This document shows, piece by piece, positions 32,787-41,486 of a stretch of DNA of 43,762 bases. The notes beneath the pieces are model-generated. The model had not been told where the DNA came from. It saw nothing but the letters and a program-made list of their open reading frames with translations, and ran no database searches. The position numbers were made by a program, and so were the translations under genes. Origin of the DNA: an uncultured Lachnospiraceae bacterium (GTDB lineage Bacteria; Bacillota; Clostridia; Lachnospirales; Lachnospiraceae); NCBI GenBank assembly GCA_902781215.1, contig CACZIO010000021.1, forward strand, positions 1-43,762. Reading direction: 5' to 3'. Each line of letters starts with the position of its first letter. Positions within the stretch are counted from its first letter, which is position 1.

Positions 32787-33699
32787 AAAAACAATTCTTT
32801 ACAGATATGCAGAAAAAATGCAGAAGATGTCTGGCGAGTTCTACGACTCCATACAGATTCAGGTTCCGGATGAGCTGGAGGCAGATCTCGGTCTGCCTTA
32901 TTCCGGGGGAGATGGGAATGCGCTCTCCATGGACGTCTTCCGGCCGGCCGGCGAAAGGCCGGCCGGGCACTTTCTGCCGGTCATTATTATGATTCACGGC
33001 GGCGGGCTCTTTGTGGGAAATGCCAGAATGGAGGCAATGACCTGCATGCGCTTTGCCGGAAGAGGGTTTCTGGTTTTTTCTCTGTCCTATCGTCTACTGA
33101 CCGAGGCAGATGCCTGCGGGGAACTGTCTGATATCTGTGAGGGCTTCCGTCAGGTGGAAAAGCTTCTGCCTGACTACGGAGGCGACAGAGACCGGGTGTA
33201 TGTTGTGAGCGAAAGCGCAGGAGCCTATCTGGCCGTTTTTGCAAATGCCATGCACAGATCCTGGGCACTGTACGAGAAAGTAGGGGGGCGCCTGTCGAAC
33301 CTCCGCGTCCGTATGATGGCGTGCTTTTCCGGCATGTTCTATACGAAGAAGCTGGATTTGATCGGCATGGTTTATCCCAGACAGATCTATGGGGAAAAAC
33401 GATCCGACAAGGAATTTATGAAGATGATGAATCCGGAGCATTCCGAGATCATCGGGAATCTTCCGCCCATGCTGCTGGTAAGCAGCGATGAGGATTTTTT
33501 GAAAAAGTACACGCTGAAATACGAGAAGGCACTGAAAAAAGCAGGGATCCCCTGCCGGCTTTGGTACTATACGGACAATAAAGAATGTACGCATGCTTTC
33601 CCTTCCTTAAGGCCGGATCTTAAGGAAAGTCAGGAAGTCATCGATCAGATAGCGGATATATTTCTCGGATCCGGAGAAGATGACATCAGGCGGGAGTAA
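32776..33699 (+). CDS. Alpha/beta hydrolase (acetyl-esterase/HSL type), paralog of the preceding N-terminal domain
   Basis: The product of about 307 residues has HGGGLFVG, nucleophile SESAGA (Ser147), Asp in SSDEDFL and His in THAFPSL. It shares many stretches with the first domain of the upstream protein (CSGMFYT/CFSGMFYTKK, MNPEHPEIINNLPP/MNPEHSEIIGNLPP, YEKALKKAG), so the two arose by duplication. I chose ATG 32776, which overlaps the upstream stop by 11 bases; a TTG at 32749 is also in frame. No strong ribosome site is visible, so translation probably depends on coupling. The substrate is unknown: an ester or acyl group on the peptide product or its precursor is possible. Confidence 0.83.
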   Translation: MKPKKTILYRYAEKMQKMSGEFYDSIQIQVPDELEADLGLPYSGGDGNALSMDVFRPAGERPAGHFLPVIIMIHGGGLFVGNARMEAMTCMRFAGRGFLVFSLSYRLLTEADACGELSDICEGFRQVEKLLPDYGGDRDRVYVVSESAGAYLAVFANAMHRSWALYEKVGGRLSNLRVRMMACFSGMFYTKKLDLIGMVYPRQIYGEKRSDKEFMKMMNPEHSEIIGNLPPMLLVSSDEDFLKKYTLKYEKALKKAGIPCRLWYYTDNKECTHAFPSLRPDLKESQEVIDQIADIFLGSGEDDIRRE

Positions 33700-33704
33700 A
33701 GAAA

Positions 33705-35474
33705 ATGAAAAACAAAAGGAGCATAGTAAAAAGCGCAGCACTGATTTTTCTTGCTTCCATTCTTCTGACAATGCTGGTAGCTTTTCTTGTTTCACGGGTA
33801 ATTATTGACCAGCTGTATATTAATCAGAGATGGCTGGTATTTGAAGGCATATCCGAGAGCATTGAAGGTACGATCGATAATTATCCATCCCATGAATGGG
33901 TGTTTTCCTATCTTCTGGATCATCTGGACGATGAGCTCGACCTGGATTATGAGGAATGCGAAGAGGCAAGAGAAAAAGAAAGAGACTTTGTAAGCAGACA
34001 TAACAACCAGCCGCTGATCGGGTTCACACAGGAGCAGGTCGAGTCATTTTCGGAGGAAGATCAGAAACGTTTTGCGGAGCTCGTCTACAATCAGTGGATA
34101 GTTCGCATGAATGATCTTCTGCAGAGATTCGGATTCAGCTATCTGTCGATTTTTGCCTCGGATGATACGGCTGCAGAAAAGATTTTTCTCCTCAGTGCCA
34201 GCGACGGGCAGTGTGAGAGGGGCACAGGGAAAGACGACGCCTTTCTTTTTGCCACAAGAATGGAAAACGATGAACAGCAGAAGAGCGAGCTGCAGGTCAT
34301 TCTTTCGGGAGAGGATAAATACAGCCATTACGATGCAGCAGGGCATCTGAGCTTCTACAGCAAGATACTCCAGTCCGGGGACAAGTCCATCATTATTACC
34401 GGGACCACTTCCAATGCCGACACGGCTTCCAAAATGAACAGGGGCCTGGTGATCATCGTGGGCATCCTGGCCCTGCTGCAGGCGATCTCCGCTACACTCT
34501 GTATGGTGATGTTCTACCATTTTATCCTGAAGCCCATACGGAGTATGAGCAGAAGCGTCGTGGAGTATTCGCGTTCTAAAGAAACGGAGAAATCCAAAGA
34601 AGCGCTTTCACGCATCAGGAGCCGGAATGAGATCGGTGAACTGGCGGCAGACTTTTCGAATATGATCGACGAGGTGGATGCGCATATCAATGAAGTCCAA
34701 AGGATCACGGCAGAGAAAGAGCGCATCAATGCGGAGCTGAGTGTGGCAACCCGCGTGCAGGCCGGTCTGCTTCCCAGAACATTCCCGCCGTTTCCCGACA
34801 AAAAAGAATTTGATATCTACGCCAGCATGGATCCGGCCAAGGAAGTGGGAGGCGATTTCTATGACTTCTTTATGCCGGATGATAAGCACGTGGCTATGGT
34901 GATAGCGGATGTTTCCGACAAGGGAATTCCGGCCGCCATGTTTATGGCCACCTCCAAAGCCTTCATCAGGAACCGTACATTGATGGGCGGGAAACCATCT
35001 GAAATATTGTATGATGTCAATAACCAGCTTAGTGCGGATAATATGGGTGAGATGTTTGTCACGGTCTGGCTGGCAATCATTGATATCGAAACGGGACAGG
35101 GGCTGGAAGCAAACGCGGGACATGAGCATCCGGCGCTCAGAAGAGCCGGCGGAAGCTTTGAACTGATCAAATATCCTCATTCCCCCATGCTTGCGGTGAT
35201 GAAGGGGCTGAAATTCAGCGATCATGAATTTGTCCTGCATCCCGGAGACCGGCTTGTTGTATATACAGACGGCATTCCGGAAGCCACCGATCAGAACGAA
35301 GAACTTTACGGCTTCGTCAGAATGATGGAATCCTTCGACAGGAATAAGGATCTCACGCTCGAAGAGTTTCAGGCGGGTGTGAAGCGTGATATTGAAAGCT
35401 TCGTTGGCGAGGCAGAGCAGTTTGATGATATTACCATGCTGGTGTTTGATATGAAGGATAAGAATCAGAAATGA
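33705..35474 (+). CDS. Membrane sensor PP2C phosphatase (SpoIIE/RsbU type) with HAMP domain
   Basis: The product has 589 residues. A membrane helix (about 8-30) is followed by an extracytoplasmic sensor region of about 215 residues, a second helix (about 247-272), a HAMP linker, a coiled coil (about 320-350) and a PP2C phosphatase domain. Metal-binding motifs are present: KEVGGDFYDFF (about 381), ADVSDKGIPAAMFMA (about 401), YTDGIPEATD (about 520) and FDDITMLVF near the end. Such enzymes dephosphorylate STAS antagonists; the only STAS protein in sight is at 2551-2847. It starts five bases after the upstream hydrolase and ends the unit before a terminator. It is the natural signal input of the locus, but the sensor region matches no ligand domain I recognise. 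Confidence 0.9.
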   Translation: MKNKRSIVKSAALIFLASILLTMLVAFLVSRVIIDQLYINQRWLVFEGISESIEGTIDNYPSHEWVFSYLLDHLDDELDLDYEECEEAREKERDFVSRHNNQPLIGFTQEQVESFSEEDQKRFAELVYNQWIVRMNDLLQRFGFSYLSIFASDDTAAEKIFLLSASDGQCERGTGKDDAFLFATRMENDEQQKSELQVILSGEDKYSHYDAAGHLSFYSKILQSGDKSIIITGTTSNADTASKMNRGLVIIVGILALLQAISATLCMVMFYHFILKPIRSMSRSVVEYSRSKETEKSKEALSRIRSRNEIGELAADFSNMIDEVDAHINEVQRITAEKERINAELSVATRVQAGLLPRTFPPFPDKKEFDIYASMDPAKEVGGDFYDFFMPDDKHVAMVIADVSDKGIPAAMFMATSKAFIRNRTLMGGKPSEILYDVNNQLSADNMGEMFVTVWLAIIDIETGQGLEANAGHEHPALRRAGGSFELIKYPHSPMLAVMKGLKFSDHEFVLHPGDRLVVYTDGIPEATDQNEELYGFVRMMESFDRNKDLTLEEFQAGVKRDIESFVGEAEQFDDITMLVFDMKDKNQK

Positions 35475-35514
35475 TGATCAATCTGCAGTGCTGAAAACAG
35501 ATAAGAGGATCAAA

Positions 35515-35564
35515 AAGGATCTGTCACGGCGATGATGCACAGCCGGAACAGATCCTTCTTTTTT
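35515..35564 (+). terminator. Intrinsic terminator ending the NRPS unit
   Basis: AAGGATCTGT (35515-35524) pairs exactly with ACAGATCCTT (35548-35557). An inner CGGC/GCCG pair strengthens the loop, and a TTCTTTTTT tract follows. It marks the right end of the biosynthetic locus. Confidence 0.88.
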
Positions 35565-35619
35565 ACGGTGTTCTTGTAAGCCGCCGGCATAACACGCTGC
35601 GGTCATTTTTATACGTTAT

Positions 35620-35829
35620 TCAGCTGCGGGGAATGACAATATAGTAATACAGAGAATCGCCCTCTTTATTCTCAACAGTGAATCCGACGTGCGTGCCGTC
35701 CGCTCCGACTTTGAAGCTTTTCCCGTTTAATGTTTTGGGATAGGAGTAGTCGGATATGAAAAGCGTTTGCAATCGACAGAGGCAGATTCCGCAGGGAATT
35801 AAAGGAAAGTACGAATGTCTACATTTCAT
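35620..35829 (-). pseudogene. Possible 3' remnant of an unknown gene
   Basis: The minus-strand frame ends in a plausible protein C-terminus (SFKVGADGTHVGFTVENKEG and YYYIVIPRS). Its first 20 codons look non-coding and there is no ribosome site. I do not recognise the family. It may be the tail of a lost gene. Confidence 0.22.
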
Positions 35830-35848
35830 CTACAAAATGTCTACATTT
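35814..35848. repeat. Two direct copies of AATGTCTACATTT
   Basis: The 13-base copies lie at 35814-35826 and 35836-35848, 22 bases apart, about two helical turns. They could be a protein-binding pair or the decayed end of an insertion sequence. No transposase is next to them. Confidence 0.6.
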
Positions 35849-35865
35849 TTCAGAGATTCTGTTCT

Positions 35866-36354
35866 CTACTTACTGCAATAAAACCTGATTTCTTCTGCAA
35901 TATCATTGGAGTTTTCCTGCAGACTACCCCTGAACATGATCTCAAAATTGTCGCGCAGGAAGTCATTTTCTTCTCCGCTATTCCGCATATACTCCAGAAA
36001 ATCGTCAATCTGACTTTTAACAACACTGAAAGAGGGAACAGGAATGCAATACGTTATGGTCAGCTGACGGTCAGTCAGTTGGAAGTCTGTATAGATATCT
36101 GCTCCCAGGCTTGAATAGTAGTCCAGTTCCGACAGAAACTGCGCAAAAAGCTCTTCAGCCTGGTCTGAGGGCGGAGTTAAAAGCTCATTGACTACAAAGG
36201 TAAAACCGGGGCCTTCATATTTGCCTTTGCTGATGAGATTAAAGCGGCGTGCAAAATCAATCTTCTGCTTTTGATGCTCCTGGTGTTTGTGTTTTACAGG
36301 GTGATCCTTGTTTCGTTGATGAAGAAAATTGCAGATGATATAATGATTAAACAT
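35866..36354 (-). CDS. Hypothetical protein
   Basis: A 162-codon frame with a credible soluble composition after residue 30 (GKYEGPGFTFVVNELL, then a helical segment with QIDDFLEYMRNSGEEND). I recognise no domain. The first 30 residues are rich in His, Lys and Gln. AGGTGA directly abuts the ATG, too close for a good ribosome site, so the true start may be internal or the gene may be a remnant. The sequence is more AT-rich than the biosynthetic genes around it. Confidence 0.4.
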   Translation of the reverse strand: MFNHYIICNFLHQRNKDHPVKHKHQEHQKQKIDFARRFNLISKGKYEGPGFTFVVNELLTPPSDQAEELFAQFLSELDYYSSLGADIYTDFQLTDRQLTITYCIPVPSFSVVKSQIDDFLEYMRNSGEENDFLRDNFEIMFRGSLQENSNDIAEEIRFYCSK

Positions 36355-36454
36355 TCACCTGTTGGCTAAATACTGACTATATCACCCGGAGCAAAAGCCT
36401 TTATCATTATTGTGAACGCAGGAAACGCACTGGAAAGAAAGGAGGGCAGCCGCT

Positions 36455-36963
36455 GTGAACAGAGATGATGAATCCTATCGTCAGTTCCTGTCAGGCGATA
36501 CATCGGCTTACGACAGGCTGATGATCCGATATGGCGACAGCCTGACTGTCTTCCTGTACGGATATCTGCGCAACTGGCAGGATGCGGAGGACCTGACAGT
36601 CGAGGCGTTCGCCAGGATCATGGTCAAAAAGCCCCGCATCCGGGAGGGCGGGTTCAAAGCTTATCTGTATAAGACGGCCAGGAACCTGGCTTCCCGCTTT
36701 CACAGCAGGGAAAGCCGGATCGAGAGTTTCAGTCTGGAAGGAGCAGAGAAGGAACTTGCCGGCATTTTTTCGCCGGAGGAGCGTCTTCAGGATAAAGAAA
36801 AAAAGCGTATTCTCCATCTGTGTCTTGAGCGGATTGATCCGGAACTGAAGGAGGCGCTCTGGCTTGTCTATTTTGAGGACCTGAGCTAAGCAGGATACAT
36901 GAGAACAAATGGAGTCACAACGTATAACAGCTCCTATACAAATTTATATAGAATCACGAATTG
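36455..36963 (+). pseudogene. ECF-type RNA polymerase sigma factor, decayed in region 4
   Basis: GTG 36455 has an excellent ribosome site (AAAGGAGGG, 36438-36446). The 144-codon frame carries sigma region 2 (AYDRLMIRYGDSLTVFL, then NWQDAEDLTVEAFARIM) and the first helix of region 4 (IDPELKEALWLVYFEDLS). It then hits TAA at 36887-36889, exactly where the helix-turn-helix should begin. Beyond the stop, same-frame AGYMR and, in a shifted frame, QLLY with nearby Gln-Val look like residual region 4 (compare AGxVMR and KQVxNLLYR). Without that helix the protein cannot contact a -35 element, so I call it a pseudogene. A sequencing error is the alternative. It is separated from the NRPS locus by a terminator, so it is unlikely to be the partner-switch target. 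Confidence 0.65.
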
Positions 36964-37066
36964 ATTAGCGAGCTGGAATGATTCCAGTTGTCGCGTGACA
37001 CTCACGCTGAGTCTGATAATGACAAATCGAATGAGCGTGTGACAGCCTTTAAATATTGTTCAAATC

Positions 37067-37096
37067 AAGCCTTGTGCCAATGGCATGAGGCTTTTT
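37067..37096 (+). terminator. Intrinsic terminator
   Basis: AAGCCTTGTGCC pairs with GGCATGAGGCTT around AAT, using two G-T pairs, and is followed by TTT. It probably ends transcription from the sigma-factor region, or a small RNA covering the hairpins upstream of it. Confidence 0.7.
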
Positions 37097-37154
37097 AACT
37101 TGTATAATCTTGATAATACTGAAAATAGCACTGGCAGTAATCTGCTTCTGCATA

Positions 37155-37219
37155 TATAATAAAAGACAAAGCAAAGGCGCTTTGAGAGAATACCACATTC
37201 TCTCAGGGCGCTTTTTTTT
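37155..37219 (+). promoter_or_regulatory. TATAAT box followed at once by a strong terminator in the purF leader
   Basis: TATAAT (37155-37160) would start RNA near 37167. A 19-bp stem begins at 37173: AAAGGCGCTTT then GAGAGAAT, loop ACCAC, ATTCTCTC, then AGGGCGC and eight T, ending at 37219. Transcripts from this box would stop after about 50 bases unless something prevents it. The -35 position (TGGCAG, 37132) is poor. A very similar arrangement precedes amt. Confidence 0.6.
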
Positions 37220-37282
37220 ATTTCCATATTGTCACATGAAAGTCTTTGAAATGATTTGGGAGATTCCGGGAGGAAATATCCG

Positions 37283-38716
37283 ATGATTCACGAGGAGTGC
37301 GGAGTTTTTGGAATATGGCAGCGGGAGAGCGGCCCGGTGGCCAATGATGTCTATGCAGGTTTATTTGCCCTTCAGCACAGGGGGCAGGAGGCGGCCGGGA
37401 TCGCGGTCAGCCGCCGGGGGGTATTCCGGCATCACAAGGACGTCGGGCTGGTCGATGAGGTGTTTTCGGAAGGCGCCCTGGACCGGCTGGGAGAGGGTAA
37501 TATTGCCGTCGGTCATGTGCGCTATTCGACCAGCGGCAGTCCTGGACGGGCCAATGCCCAGCCCATTGTTGTCCGGCACCGCAAGGGCAATATGGCACTC
37601 TGCCACAACGGGAACCTGATCAATTCGGCAGAGCTGCGCGAGGCACTGGAGATGGAGGGCTGCATTTTTCATACAACCAGTGACACGGAGGTCATCGCCT
37701 TTCTGATCACGCGGGCGCGGCTGAAATGCGGTTCGATCGAGGAGGCGCTGGAAAAGACCATGAACAGGATCGAGGGAGCTTACTCCCTGATCCTGATGTC
37801 CCCTTCCAAGCTGCTGGCGGCGCGGGACCCGCGTGGATTCCGGCCCCTGTGTATGGGGGAGACCAAAGAGGGAGGAACTGTATTTGCATCCGAGACATGC
37901 GCCCTGGATGCGGTCGGGGCCCGGTTCGTGCGGGATCTGGACCCGGGGGAGATCGTGATCGCGGACCGGGACGGAATCCGTTCCATCCGCAGCCACTGCG
38001 GGACTGCGCCTCGTGCTCTGTGCGTGTTCGAATACATTTATTTTGCCAGGCCGGACTCGGTCATCGACGGTGCCTCCGTCCACAGAGCCCGTATTCGGGC
38101 GGGCCGGTTTCTGGCGCAGAGGCATCCGGTCAGCGCGGATGTCGTCATCGGTGTGCCTGATTCGGGCCTGGATGCGGCGATCGGCTTTTCCGCGGAATCC
38201 GGGATCCCCTATGATATCGGGCTGGTCAAGAACAAGTACATCGGCAGGACCTTTATCGCGCCGACACAGACACAGAGGGAGAGGATGGTCCGGCTGAAGC
38301 TGAATCCGGTGCGCCATGTCCTGGCGGGCAGGCGCGTGGTCCTGGTGGATGATTCCATCGTGCGCGGGACGACGCTGGCTGCCCTTATTCGTCTCGTGCG
38401 CGAGGCGGGAGCTGCCGAGGTCCATGTCCGGATCTCCGCGCCGCCCTTCCTGCATCCCTGCTATTACGGGACCGATATCGATTCGGAGGATAAGCTGATT
38501 GCGGTCAGGCACACAGTGGAGGAGACAGCCGGACTGATCGGGGCGGACTCTCTGGGTTATCTGCCTGTGGAGGATGCGATAAAACTGCCCCTCCGGCAGG
38601 AAAAGTATGATCCGGATCAATGCGGCCTGTGCACGGCCTGTTTTGACGGAACCTATCCAACTGCGATTCCGGAACAGGGATCCAAGAATCGTTTCGAGCA
38701 GCCGATCGCGGAATGA
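37283..38716 (+). CDS. purF: Amidophosphoribosyltransferase
   Basis: This enzyme makes phosphoribosylamine from PRPP and glutamine, the first committed step of purine synthesis. ATG 37283 follows GGGAGG at nine bases and gives MIHEECGVFGIW, in which Cys6 becomes the N-terminal nucleophile after propeptide removal. The glutaminase part shows ALQHRGQEAAGI, GHVRYSTSG and CHNGNLIN. The transferase part shows the PRPP loop VVLVDDSIVRGTTL. Cysteines in CVFEYIYFARP, HPCYYGTD and CGLCTACF fit the 4Fe-4S ligands of the Bacillus-type enzyme. At about 477 residues it is full length. No other pur genes follow; the next two genes suggest a nitrogen-related context rather than a purine operon. Confidence 0.96.
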   Translation: MIHEECGVFGIWQRESGPVANDVYAGLFALQHRGQEAAGIAVSRRGVFRHHKDVGLVDEVFSEGALDRLGEGNIAVGHVRYSTSGSPGRANAQPIVVRHRKGNMALCHNGNLINSAELREALEMEGCIFHTTSDTEVIAFLITRARLKCGSIEEALEKTMNRIEGAYSLILMSPSKLLAARDPRGFRPLCMGETKEGGTVFASETCALDAVGARFVRDLDPGEIVIADRDGIRSIRSHCGTAPRALCVFEYIYFARPDSVIDGASVHRARIRAGRFLAQRHPVSADVVIGVPDSGLDAAIGFSAESGIPYDIGLVKNKYIGRTFIAPTQTQRERMVRLKLNPVRHVLAGRRVVLVDDSIVRGTTLAALIRLVREAGAAEVHVRISAPPFLHPCYYGTDIDSEDKLIAVRHTVEETAGLIGADSLGYLPVEDAIKLPLRQEKYDPDQCGLCTACFDGTYPTAIPEQGSKNRFEQPIAE

Positions 38717-38777
38717 AAAGTACCGCAGGGAGGGCAGGTGTCAGGTGTCTCAGTGAATGTGCAGAGGGAGGTGTCGC

Positions 38778-41486
38778 ATGGCAGCATTTGAAAGAATCAG
38801 ATCGGGGATCCCGGCGATGGATCAGGCGCTGGACAATATACGTCTGGGAGATAATGTAGTCTGGGAGGTCAGCTCCCTGGATGAATTCAGGGCCGTTGCC
38901 CAGCCCTTCGCGGAGCAGGCCGTCCGGGACGGGAGGAACCTACTCTATATCCGCTTTGCGGAGCATGACCCCATCCTGCCCCCCATGGAGGGCCTGCGGA
39001 TCATCCGGGTGCCCCTGTCGCACCGGTTTGAGACCTTTACGGTGGAGATCCACAACATCATTGAAGAAGAGGGGTATGATGCCTTCTATGTTTTTGACTG
39101 CCTGTCGGAGCTGGAGGCCGCCTGGGCGACGGACCTGCTCATGGGGGACTTCTTTCACCTGACCTGTCCCTTCCTTTTCATTCTGGATACGGTGGCCTAT
39201 TTTCCCGTCCTGCGGGGCCGGCACTCCTTTGATGCCCTGCAGAAGATCAGGGATACGACCCAGCTCTTTCTGGATGTCTTCACGGAGGAGACAGAAAACT
39301 TGACAGAAAATACACACGCTCTGCAGAATCCTGCCGGTTCGGGGGACGGATCCGTCCGGGGAACCGGGATTGCCTCCATGTATGTCCGCCCGCTCAAGGT
39401 CTGGCGGCGGGAGACGGAGGAGATGCTGCAGCCCCATCTCTACGACCTGCGGACAGGGTCTTTTGCGCCCGGGCGGGAGGGCGTGCAGATGAGCCGCTAT
39501 TACCGGCAGATGAACCGGACGGGTGCGGCTGCAGTCAACCAGACCATGGACAGCTGGGAGCGCTTTTTCCAGAGGACCAGGATCAAGCATGAGAACGGTC
39601 TGGATGTGACGCAGGAGTGCAGCCGCATGTGCAACATCATGCTGACCCGGGATGAGCGGCTGCGCGACCTGATCAAGGAGCATTTTGCGCCGGAGGACTA
39701 TTTCGAGGTCCACGACCGCATGGTCGGGACGGGCATGATCGGCGGCAAGGCCACGGGGATGCTGCTGTCCCGCAAGCTGACGGAGAATCTGCGGCCGGAC
39801 ATCTACGCCCGAATCGAGCCCCATGACTCCTTTTACATCGGGTCGGATGTCTTTTACACCTATATCGTGGACAACGGCTTCTGGGATCTGCGCGTGAAGC
39901 AGCGGACGGAGGAGGGGTATTTTGCCCTGGCCGCGGAGGTGGAGAAACGGCTCCTGCACGGGTCCTTTTCGGCGTCCATGGAGGCGGAATTCCGGCGCCT
40001 CCTGGAGTATTACGGCAGCGACCCGGTCATCGTGCGGTCCAGTTCCATCCTGGAGGACGGTTTCGGCAATGCTTTTGCGGGCAAGTACGAGTCTGTCTTC
40101 TGCGCGGGGACAGGGACCCTGGAAGAACGGCTGGAGACCTTTGAAAATGCCGTCCGCACGGTATATGCCAGCACCATGGGCCTGTCCGCCCTGGACTACC
40201 GCAAGCGCCGCGGCCTGGAAAAGCGGGATGAACAGATGGCCATTTTGGTCCAGCGGGTCTCGGGTTCCCGATACGAGAATTTCTATATGCCGGCCGCGGC
40301 AGGGGTCGGATATTCCATCAGCCCCTACCGCTTCAGTGCCGACCATCCCAGCGAGGGCATGCTGCGCCTGGTCATGGGCCTGGGGACGGCGGCCGTGGAC
40401 CGGCGGACCGGCTCCTATCCCCGCATGGTCATGCTGGAGGATCCCTCCAGGAACCTGCTGACCTCCGCCTCCGACCGCCACCAGTTCTCCCAGAGGCTGA
40501 TCGATGCGGTAAAGTTTTCCTCGGGAGAGGTAGAGGGCCTGGATCCGGAATATGTACAGAAGGAGATTCCCGCATACCTGAACCGCCTTCTTCTTTCCCA
40601 TGACTGGGATGCGGAGCGGACCTTCACGGACCGGGGCATTGACCGGAGCATCTACTATGTCTCCTGCGACGGCCTGGTCAAAAACAGGCAGCTCATGGAC
40701 GATATGCGGGGGATCCTGCAGCTTCTGAAGGAGGCCTACGCCTACCCTGTGGACATCGAATATACGATCAATATAGCGCCGGACGGGGCGTATGTGATCG
40801 ACCTGCTCCAGTGCAGGCCTCTGCAGCAGACAAAGGAGGGGGATGCGGTCCATGTCCCTGACCTGCCGGCGGACAGGATCCTGCTGGAGACAAAAAGTGT
40901 CTCCATGGGCTTTTCGCGCACCTATGCGGTCGACTATGTCGTCTATATCGACCCTGTCAATTACTATCATATGCCCTACCGGGACAAATACCTGGTGCGG
41001 GACGCCCTGTCCGCAGTCAACTGGAAGCTGCGGGGACAGGGAAAGCGGATGCTGCTGCTGACGCCGGGGCGGATCTGTACCTCCTCTCCGGAGCTGGGCG
41101 TGCCCTCCGCTTTCTCCGATATCAGCGAGTTCGACATGATCGCGGAAATCTCCGAGTCCCGGGCGGGCTATGTGCCGGAGCTGAGCTACGGCAGTCATAT
41201 CTTCCAGGACCTGGTCGAGGCGGAGATCCTCTACACGGCGGTCTTTGAGTCTGAGACCACGGTCCATTTTTCGCCCGGTCTGCTGGAGGCTTTTCCGGAC
41301 TGCACACAGACCTTTCTGACCGGCGAAAAAGATATGATCGATATGACCGGGGAAGCGGCAGCGACCGATGGGGGAGGCGCGCTCTCAGAGATCATTCATG
41401 TCTATGATGTACATGGCAGCGGACTGACTCTGTACTATGACATGTCCGATGAGCATCTGATGGTGGGCGTAAATGACCCGGAATGA
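38778..41486 (+). CDS. PEP/pyruvate-binding (PPDK N-terminal type) domain protein
   Basis: The product of about 902 residues starts at ATG 38778, five bases after GGGAGGTG; an in-frame ATG at 38757 lacks a site. The N-terminal 200 residues (IPAMDQALDNIRLGDNVVWE onward) resemble a RecA/KaiC-type fold without a Walker A loop, which is a weak inference. From about residue 320 the nucleotide-binding half of pyruvate phosphate dikinase / PEP synthase is clear: GTGMIGGKATGMLLSRK, RSSSILEDGFGNAFAGKYES and an ILVQRVSG strand. I see no phosphohistidine domain and no PEP-binding barrel, so it is not a complete PEP synthase. Proteins of this type are common but uncharacterised in clostridia. It lies between purF and amt on the same strand. 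Confidence 0.75.
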   Translation: MAAFERIRSGIPAMDQALDNIRLGDNVVWEVSSLDEFRAVAQPFAEQAVRDGRNLLYIRFAEHDPILPPMEGLRIIRVPLSHRFETFTVEIHNIIEEEGYDAFYVFDCLSELEAAWATDLLMGDFFHLTCPFLFILDTVAYFPVLRGRHSFDALQKIRDTTQLFLDVFTEETENLTENTHALQNPAGSGDGSVRGTGIASMYVRPLKVWRRETEEMLQPHLYDLRTGSFAPGREGVQMSRYYRQMNRTGAAAVNQTMDSWERFFQRTRIKHENGLDVTQECSRMCNIMLTRDERLRDLIKEHFAPEDYFEVHDRMVGTGMIGGKATGMLLSRKLTENLRPDIYARIEPHDSFYIGSDVFYTYIVDNGFWDLRVKQRTEEGYFALAAEVEKRLLHGSFSASMEAEFRRLLEYYGSDPVIVRSSSILEDGFGNAFAGKYESVFCAGTGTLEERLETFENAVRTVYASTMGLSALDYRKRRGLEKRDEQMAILVQRVSGSRYENFYMPAAAGVGYSISPYRFSADHPSEGMLRLVMGLGTAAVDRRTGSYPRMVMLEDPSRNLLTSASDRHQFSQRLIDAVKFSSGEVEGLDPEYVQKEIPAYLNRLLLSHDWDAERTFTDRGIDRSIYYVSCDGLVKNRQLMDDMRGILQLLKEAYAYPVDIEYTINIAPDGAYVIDLLQCRPLQQTKEGDAVHVPDLPADRILLETKSVSMGFSRTYAVDYVVYIDPVNYYHMPYRDKYLVRDALSAVNWKLRGQGKRMLLLTPGRICTSSPELGVPSAFSDISEFDMIAEISESRAGYVPELSYGSHIFQDLVEAEILYTAVFESETTVHFSPGLLEAFPDCTQTFLTGEKDMIDMTGEAAATDGGGALSEIIHVYDVHGSGLTLYYDMSDEHLMVGVNDPE

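Larger units (their letters stand above)
36964..37282. other. Structured intergenic region before purF
   Basis: It contains small perfect hairpins (CTGGAA-TGA-TTCCAG near 36973; GCGTGA-CAC-TCACGC near 36993), a terminator-like hairpin (37067-37096), a TATAAT box (37155-37160) and a second strong terminator (37173-37219). No protein frame is convincing. Confidence 0.5.

Noticed and set aside
36455-36889. The ECF sigma factor as the target of the partner switch
   Set aside because: It lies beyond a terminator, lacks its DNA-binding helix, and ECF factors are not the usual clients of RsbW-type proteins.
36960-37060. A tRNA or known riboswitch in the hairpin-rich gap
   Set aside because: Only short separate hairpins are present; no cloverleaf, CCA-adjacent acceptor or riboswitch core could be assembled.
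37132-37146. Sigma-54 promoter before purF (TGGCA followed by TGC)
   Set aside because: The GG to GC spacing is 9 rather than the required 10 bases, and the TATAAT box downstream is a simpler explanation.
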